A DNA stretch of 64,000 nt, from contig NZ_CXOO01000010.1 in NCBI RefSeq assembly GCF_001269385.1, positions 62,001 to 126,000 on the forward strand. Direction: 5' to 3'. Below are positions 59,956-64,000 of this stretch, in pieces (positions within the stretch are counted from its first letter, which is position 1; the number at the start of each line of letters is the position of its first letter). Under the pieces are notes generated by a model that saw nothing but the letters and a program-made list of their open reading frames with translations, had not been told where the DNA came from and searched no databases. The stretch comes from Limnohabitans sp. DM1. Lineage in GTDB: Bacteria > Pseudomonadota > Gammaproteobacteria > Burkholderiales > Burkholderiaceae_C. Position numbers and translations under genes: made by a program.

Positions 59956-60513
59956 TCAGGCCATCAAACGCGAACTCTTGGGCACATGCGCCATCAAAAA
60001 CTCCATCTGGTCGCTCAGGATGCGGCGGTTGCGCAAGATGAAGTCTTCCCACAGGCTGGGCACATAGGGCGCGTACAGCAGAGGCATCTTGGCTTGCTCG
60101 GGGGTGCGGCTGCTTTTGCGGTGGTTGCACGAGCGGCAGGCCGTGACCACGTTCATCCAGTGGTCGGGGCCGTTTTGGCACAGGGGCACGATGTGTTCGC
60201 GAGTCAGGTCTGCCTCATCAAAATCCCCGCCGCAATAGGCGCACACATTGCGGTCGCGCACAAAAAGTTTGGAGTTGGTCAAGCCCGGGCGCATGTCAAA
60301 CGGGTTGATGCGGGGCACACCCTGGGTGCCAATGATGCTGTTGACGGTGATGATGGATTGCTCGCCCGTGATGGCGTTGTGGCCTCCATGAAACACGGCC
60401 ACTTGCCCTCCCACTTCCCAGCGCACCTCGTCGGCGGCGTAATGGGTGACGGCTTGCTCCAGCGAAATCCACGACTGGGGCAGCCCTTGGGCTGAGAGTT
60501 TCAAGACCTTCAC
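59956..60513 (-). CDS. HNH endonuclease domain protein
   Basis: A 185-aa protein with KVLKLSAQGLPQSWISLEQA at the start and a C-terminal HNH nuclease: zinc cysteines in CAYCGGDF and CRSCNHRK, and catalytic REHIVPL. The start is the GTG at 60513 because AAGGAG lies 7 bp upstream; longer versions lack support. This family is conserved in betaproteobacteria near ribF, so it is probably cellular rather than selfish; role unknown. Confidence 0.88.
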   Translation of the reverse strand: MKVLKLSAQGLPQSWISLEQAVTHYAADEVRWEVGGQVAVFHGGHNAITGEQSIITVNSIIGTQGVPRINPFDMRPGLTNSKLFVRDRNVCAYCGGDFDEADLTREHIVPLCQNGPDHWMNVVTACRSCNHRKSSRTPEQAKMPLLYAPYVPSLWEDFILRNRRILSDQMEFLMAHVPKSSRLMA

Positions 60514-60698
60514 AAACGACTCCTTGGCACAGATGCACAGCACGGACATGGAAACGGGACTGTCTCGATCCGGTCAGATCAGGCGTGGTGCCGGGGTCTA
60601 AACGGAGCGGGCTCAGTCACAATATACCCTTTGAATTTCTCAAAACCATGACAAGGGCCAAAAGCCCCAAGTCCAGCACACCACAACGGCTCCAGCAC

Positions 60699-61736
60699 AT
60701 GAAGGTTTTCCGAGGCTTCCACCACCCCGACTTGGCCCCCGCTTGCGCCCTGACCATTGGCAACTTCGACGGCGTGCACCGCGGTCACCAAGCCATGCTG
60801 GCCCTCTTGCGCAGCGAAGCCGCGCACCGGGGCGTGCCCAGCTGCGTCATGACCTTCGAGCCCCACCCGCGCGACTACTTTGCCAAGGCCCTGAACAAGC
60901 CCGATCTGGCCCCGGCCCGCATCGCCACGCTGCGCGACAAACTGCAAGAACTCGAGCGCTGCGGCGTCGACCAAGTGGTGGTGGTGCCCTTTGACGCCCG
61001 CCTGGCCAGCCAGTCGCCCGAAGACTTCATCCAGCAGGTACTGGTGCAGGGCCTGGGCGTGCGCTATGTGCTGGTGGGCGACGATTTCCGCTTTGGCGCG
61101 AAACGCGCTGGCGACTACGCCATGCTCGACGCGGCCGGGCAAAACTTGGGCTTTGACGTGGCCCGCATGAACAGCTACGAGGTGCGCGGCCTGCGCGTGT
61201 CCAGCTCGGCCGTGCGCGATGCGCTGGCCAAAGGCGACCTGCCAGCGGTGCAGGCCCTGCTGGGCCGCCCTTACAGCATCAGCGGCCATGTGGTGCATGG
61301 GCGCAAGCTCGGGCGCGAGTTGGCCGCCACCGCAGAAGGCGCGGGCGACGGCTTTCGCACGCTGAATTTGCGCTTTTCGCATTGGAAGCCCGCCGCCAGT
61401 GGCATCTTTGTGGTTCAGGTGCATGGCCTGACCGATCAAGCCCTGAAGGGCGTGGCCAACTTAGGCATCCGCCCCTCACTCGACCCTAATGACGTGAACG
61501 GCGGGCGTGTGCTGCTGGAGACCCATGCCTTCGACTGGCCCGCCCAGCTGGGGGCCGAGGGGGGCTACGGTAAAATCATCCGCGTGGACTTGCTGCATAA
61601 ATTACACGACGAACTGAAATACGACGGTCTGGACGCCCTGACACGGGGCATCGCCAAAGACTGCGACGATGCACAAGCCTGGTTTGCTTCGCGCCATGGT
61701 GAAACCAGCCGCCAGACCACCCGCGACCGAATTTGA
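60699..61736 (+). CDS. ribF: Bifunctional riboflavin kinase/FAD synthetase
   Basis: Makes FMN and FAD from riboflavin. The 345-aa protein starts MKVFRGFHHPDLAPACALTI and has the nucleotidyltransferase motif IGNFDGVHRGHQAML, VGDDFRFGAKRAGD, SSSAVRDAL and the C-terminal kinase part (GRPYSISGHVVHGRKLGREL, GIFVVQVHG). An in-frame ATG at 60648 is possible but precedes a non-conserved segment. ribF-ileS order is conserved. Confidence 0.96.
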   Translation: MKVFRGFHHPDLAPACALTIGNFDGVHRGHQAMLALLRSEAAHRGVPSCVMTFEPHPRDYFAKALNKPDLAPARIATLRDKLQELERCGVDQVVVVPFDARLASQSPEDFIQQVLVQGLGVRYVLVGDDFRFGAKRAGDYAMLDAAGQNLGFDVARMNSYEVRGLRVSSSAVRDALAKGDLPAVQALLGRPYSISGHVVHGRKLGRELAATAEGAGDGFRTLNLRFSHWKPAASGIFVVQVHGLTDQALKGVANLGIRPSLDPNDVNGGRVLLETHAFDWPAQLGAEGGYGKIIRVDLLHKLHDELKYDGLDALTRGIAKDCDDAQAWFASRHGETSRQTTRDRI

Positions 61737-61756
61737 CGCTCCGGCCCTCGTTTGCC

Positions 61757-61850
61757 GCCTTCGACAGGCTCAGGGCAAACGACCTCCACGGCCCACCCCC
61801 TCTTGATCTCTCCGAATGGCTCAGCCGCTCGGGCTGAGCTTGTCGAAGCC
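61757..61850. repeat. Inverted repeat pair (TTCGACAGGCTCAGGG / GGGCTGAGCTTGTCGAA) in the ileS leader
   Basis: GCCTTCGACAGGCTCAGGGC (61757-61776) and GCTCGGGCTGAGCTTGTCGAAGCC (61827-61850) are inverted partners; GGCTCAGCC and GGGCTGAGC inside form another stem. The TTCGACAGGCTCAG/CTGAGCTTGTCGAA motif is a widespread dispersed repeat in proteobacteria. It ends 18 bp before the ileS ATG. Confidence 0.75.
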
Positions 61851-61868
61851 CTCTCGACCCGACGCACC

Positions 61869-64000
61869 ATGACCGACAAAACCCAGAACCCCGACACCCG
61901 CATCAACATGATGGACACCCCCTTCCCGATGCGCGGCGATTTGCCCAAGCGCGAGCCGGGCTGGGTGAGCGAGTGGAACGATGGCGGTTTGTACAAAAAA
62001 CTGCGTGCCGCCCGGCAAGGCGCCCCGCTGTTTGTGCTGCACGACGGCCCGCCTTACGCCAACGGCAAACTGCACATCGGCCACGCGCTCAACAAAGTGC
62101 TCAAAGACATGATCGTCAAGTCCAAGCAACTCGCTGGCTTTGACGCGCAATACATCCCCGGCTGGGACTGCCACGGCCTGCCGATCGAAAACGCGATAGA
62201 GAAACTGCACGGCCGCAACCTGAGTCGCGACGACATGCAAGCCAAGAGCCGCGCCTTTGCCACCGAGCAAATTGGCCAGCAGCGCGAAGACTTCAAGCGC
62301 CTGGGCGTGCTGGGCGACTGGGAACGCCCTTACCGCACCATGGACCCGGCCAACGAAGCCGGTGAAATACGCGCCTTCAAACGCGTGATCGAACGCGGCT
62401 TTGTCTACCGTGGCCTGAAACCCGTGTACTGGTGCTTTGACTGCGGCTCGTCCTTGGCCGAGTTCGAGATCGAATACGCCGACAAAAAGAGTGACACGCT
62501 GGACGTGGCTTTTGAAGCCGACAACAACGCCGCTCTGGCTGCTGCCTTTGGCTTGACCAAGCTGCCCGGTGAAAACAGCAAGAAGGCCTTTGCCGTCATC
62601 TGGACAACCACCGCCTGGACCATCCCTGCCAACCAGGCCCTGAACGCCCACCCCGAGCTGGAATACGCCCTGGTGGACACGCCCCGCGGCGTGCTGATGC
62701 TGGCCGCCAGCCTGGTCGAGAAGTGTTTGGAACGCTACAAACTGCAAGGCACCGTGGTCGCCACCGCCGTGGGCGAAAAACTGCGTGGCCTCGTCTTCCG
62801 CCACCCGCTGCACGACACCGTGACCGCCGAAGAAGGCGGTCCCTACAGCTACCGCCGCAAGTCCCCTCTGTACCTGGCCGAGTACGTGACCGCCACCGAC
62901 GGCACGGGCATCGTGCACTCGTCGCCCGCCTATGGTGTGGACGACTTCAACTCCTGCGTGGCCAACGGCCTGGCCTACGACGACATCCTCAACCCGGTGC
63001 AAGGCAACGGTGTGTATGCGCAAGAGCTCCCCTTCTTTGGCGGCCAACACATCTGGAAAGCCTGCGCCCGCGTGATCGAGGTGCTGGGCCAGAGCGACCG
63101 CCTGATGGCCACCGTGGAAATCACCCACAGCTACCCGCACTGCTGGCGTCACAAGACGCCCGTCATCTACCGCGCGGCCGCCCAGTGGTTTGTGCGCATG
63201 GACGAAGGCGAGGGCGTGTTCACGAAGGACAAAGCGCCCAAGACCCTGCGCCAGCTGGCACTGGACGCGATCGAACAAACCCAGTTCTACCCCGAAAACG
63301 GCAAATCCCGCCTGCGCGACATGATCGCCAACCGCCCGGACTGGTGCATCTCGCGCCAGCGCTCATGGGGCGTGCCCGTGCCCTTCTTCTTGCACAAGGA
63401 CAGTGGCGAGTTGCACCCGCGCACCATGGAAATCCTCGATCAAGCCGCTGACATCGTCGAAAAAGGCGGCATCGAAGCCTGGAGCCGCGTGACGGTGGAA
63501 GAGATTCTGGGCGCAGCCGACGCCCCCAGCTACACCAAGAGCACCGACATTCTGGAAGTCTGGTTTGACTCCGGCTCCACCTTCCAGCATGTGCTGCGCA
63601 CCAGCCACAAAGACGCGTATGGCGTTGCGCCCTTCCATGCCGAAGGCCCTGAAGCGGACCTGTACCTCGAAGGCCACGACCAACACCGCGGCTGGTTCCA
63701 CAGCTCGCTGCTGCTGGGCTGCGCCTTGTACGACCGCGCCCCTTACCGAGGCCTGTTGACCCACGGCTTTGCCACCGACGGCCAAGGCCGCAAGATGAGC
63801 AAGAGCTTGGGCAATACCGTCGAGCCACAAACCATCAACTCCAAGATGGGCGCGGAAATCGTGCGCCTGTGGGTGGCCAGCACCGACTACTCGGGCGACC
63901 TGAACATCGACGACAAAATCCTCGCCCGCGTGGTCGACGCCTACCGCCGCATCCGCAACACCTTGCGCTTCTTGCTGGCCAACGTGAGCGACTTCGACCC
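61869..64000 (+). CDS. ileS: Isoleucyl-tRNA synthetase (3' end cut by window edge)
   Basis: Class I synthetase charging tRNA-Ile. The visible 710 codons begin [20 protein letters not shown] and contain HIGH ([16 protein letters not shown]), the CP1 editing domain ([36 protein letters not shown]), [16 protein letters not shown] and KMSKS ([14 protein letters not shown]). The C-terminal tRNA-binding and zinc domains are outside. No clear Shine-Dalgarno is seen; the leader holds an inverted repeat. Confidence 0.97.
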   Translation, partial: MTDKTQNPDTRINMMDTPFPMRGDLPKREPGWVSEWNDGGLYKKLRAARQGAPLFVLHDGPPYANGKLHIGHALNKVLKDMIVKSKQLAGFDAQYIPGWDCHGLPIENAIEKLHGRNLSRDDMQAKSRAFATEQIGQQREDFKRLGVLGDWERPYRTMDPANEAGEIRAFKRVIERGFVYRGLKPVYWCFDCGSSLAEFEIEYADKKSDTLDVAFEADNNAALAAAFGLTKLPGENSKKAFAVIWTTTAWTIPANQALNAHPELEYALVDTPRGVLMLAASLVEKCLERYKLQGTVVATAVGEKLRGLVFRHPLHDTVTAEEGGPYSYRRKSPLYLAEYVTATDGTGIVHSSPAYGVDDFNSCVANGLAYDDILNPVQGNGVYAQELPFFGGQHIWKACARVIEVLGQSDRLMATVEITHSYPHCWRHKTPVIYRAAAQWFVRMDEGEGVFTKDKAPKTLRQLALDAIEQTQFYPENGKSRLRDMIANRPDWCISRQRSWGVPVPFFLHKDSGELHPRTMEILDQAADIVEKGGIEAWSRVTVEEILGAADAPSYTKSTDILEVWFDSGSTFQHVLRTSHKDAYGVAPFHAEGPEADLYLEGHDQHRGWFHSSLLLGCALYDRAPYRGLLTHGFATDGQGRKMSKSLGNTVEPQTINSKMGAEIVRLWVASTDYSGDLNIDDKILARVVDAYRRIRNTLRFLLANVSDFD

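Noticed and set aside
61821-63278. Long open frame (485 codons) on the minus strand opposite ileS
   Set aside because: It is an exact antisense shadow of a highly conserved synthetase; the translation is Val/Gly/His-rich without domain pattern, as expected for high-GC codon bias.

Overview
The window is a stretch of GC-rich bacterial chromosome whose gene families and gene order point to a betaproteobacterium of the order Burkholderiales, most likely family Comamonadaceae. The evidence is the fabD-fabH-plsX-rpmF-yceD cluster facing maf, rne facing rluC, hemCDXY facing ppc, ftsK-lolA-rarA, Bug-type solute-binding proteins, livHMGF, and ribF next to ileS. The genus cannot be fixed from this sequence alone; a freshwater Limnohabitans- or Rhodoferax-like organism is an inference. 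No prophage, plasmid replication region, CRISPR array or intact insertion sequence was seen. The left edge cuts fabD and the right edge cuts ileS.

Layout. 1-3777 (minus): fatty-acid and phospholipid initiation genes with ribosomal protein L32. 3804-8343: maf and an RsmI-like methylase (plus), then sppA, a Rieske protein, a Gph-like phosphatase and rluC (minus). 8344-11981: a roughly 580-bp leader and rne. 12223-16312 (minus): heme operon hemC-hemD-hemX-hemY, divergent from ppc (16480-19335). 19366-24223: a sorbosone-dehydrogenase-like lipoprotein, an AsmA protein, a DUF6429 gene and an StbDE/RelBE-type toxin-antitoxin pair. 24350-27665: a LysR regulator facing a Bug binding protein plus an M20 amidohydrolase. 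27748-30455: site-2 protease, trpS, orphan response regulator. 30471-32310: a group II intron with a broken reverse transcriptase, sitting directly behind a terminator. 32351-36098 (minus): small lipoprotein, tRNA-Ser(CGA), lipoprotein, serS, ispH, fkpB. 36229-38148 (plus): radC and a PfkB kinase. 38158-45107 (minus): a MacAB-like ABC efflux set and livHMGF. 45297-49748 (minus): rarA, lolA, ftsK. 49911-51697 (plus): trxB, rpmB, rpmG. 51956-55596: desaturase, rRNA methylase, DUF1653 and purN. 55750-58798: a two-subunit acyl-CoA dehydrogenase and a BrnTA module. 58862-64000: a periplasm-type ATP-dependent DNA ligase, an HNH nuclease, ribF and ileS.

Most genes are housekeeping and sit in tight operons with ATGA-type overlaps. 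What is not explained by ordinary annotation lies between genes. One family of REP-like hairpins recurs at several sites (5.2, 12.1, 36.9, 41.4, 51.8 and 54.9 kb, with a possible fragment at 23.6 kb). A second element (51.0 and 58.1 kb) has an identical 26-nt core, in opposite orientations, enclosed by perfect but unrelated 16- and 18-bp stems. A third, degraded repeat type lies at 34.6 kb, and a fourth inverted repeat lies just ahead of ileS. The 26-nt-core element is the best candidate for something undescribed. Other points of interest are the terminator-linked group II intron, the serS/tRNA-Ser linkage, an apparently leaderless brnT and the long structured rne leader.
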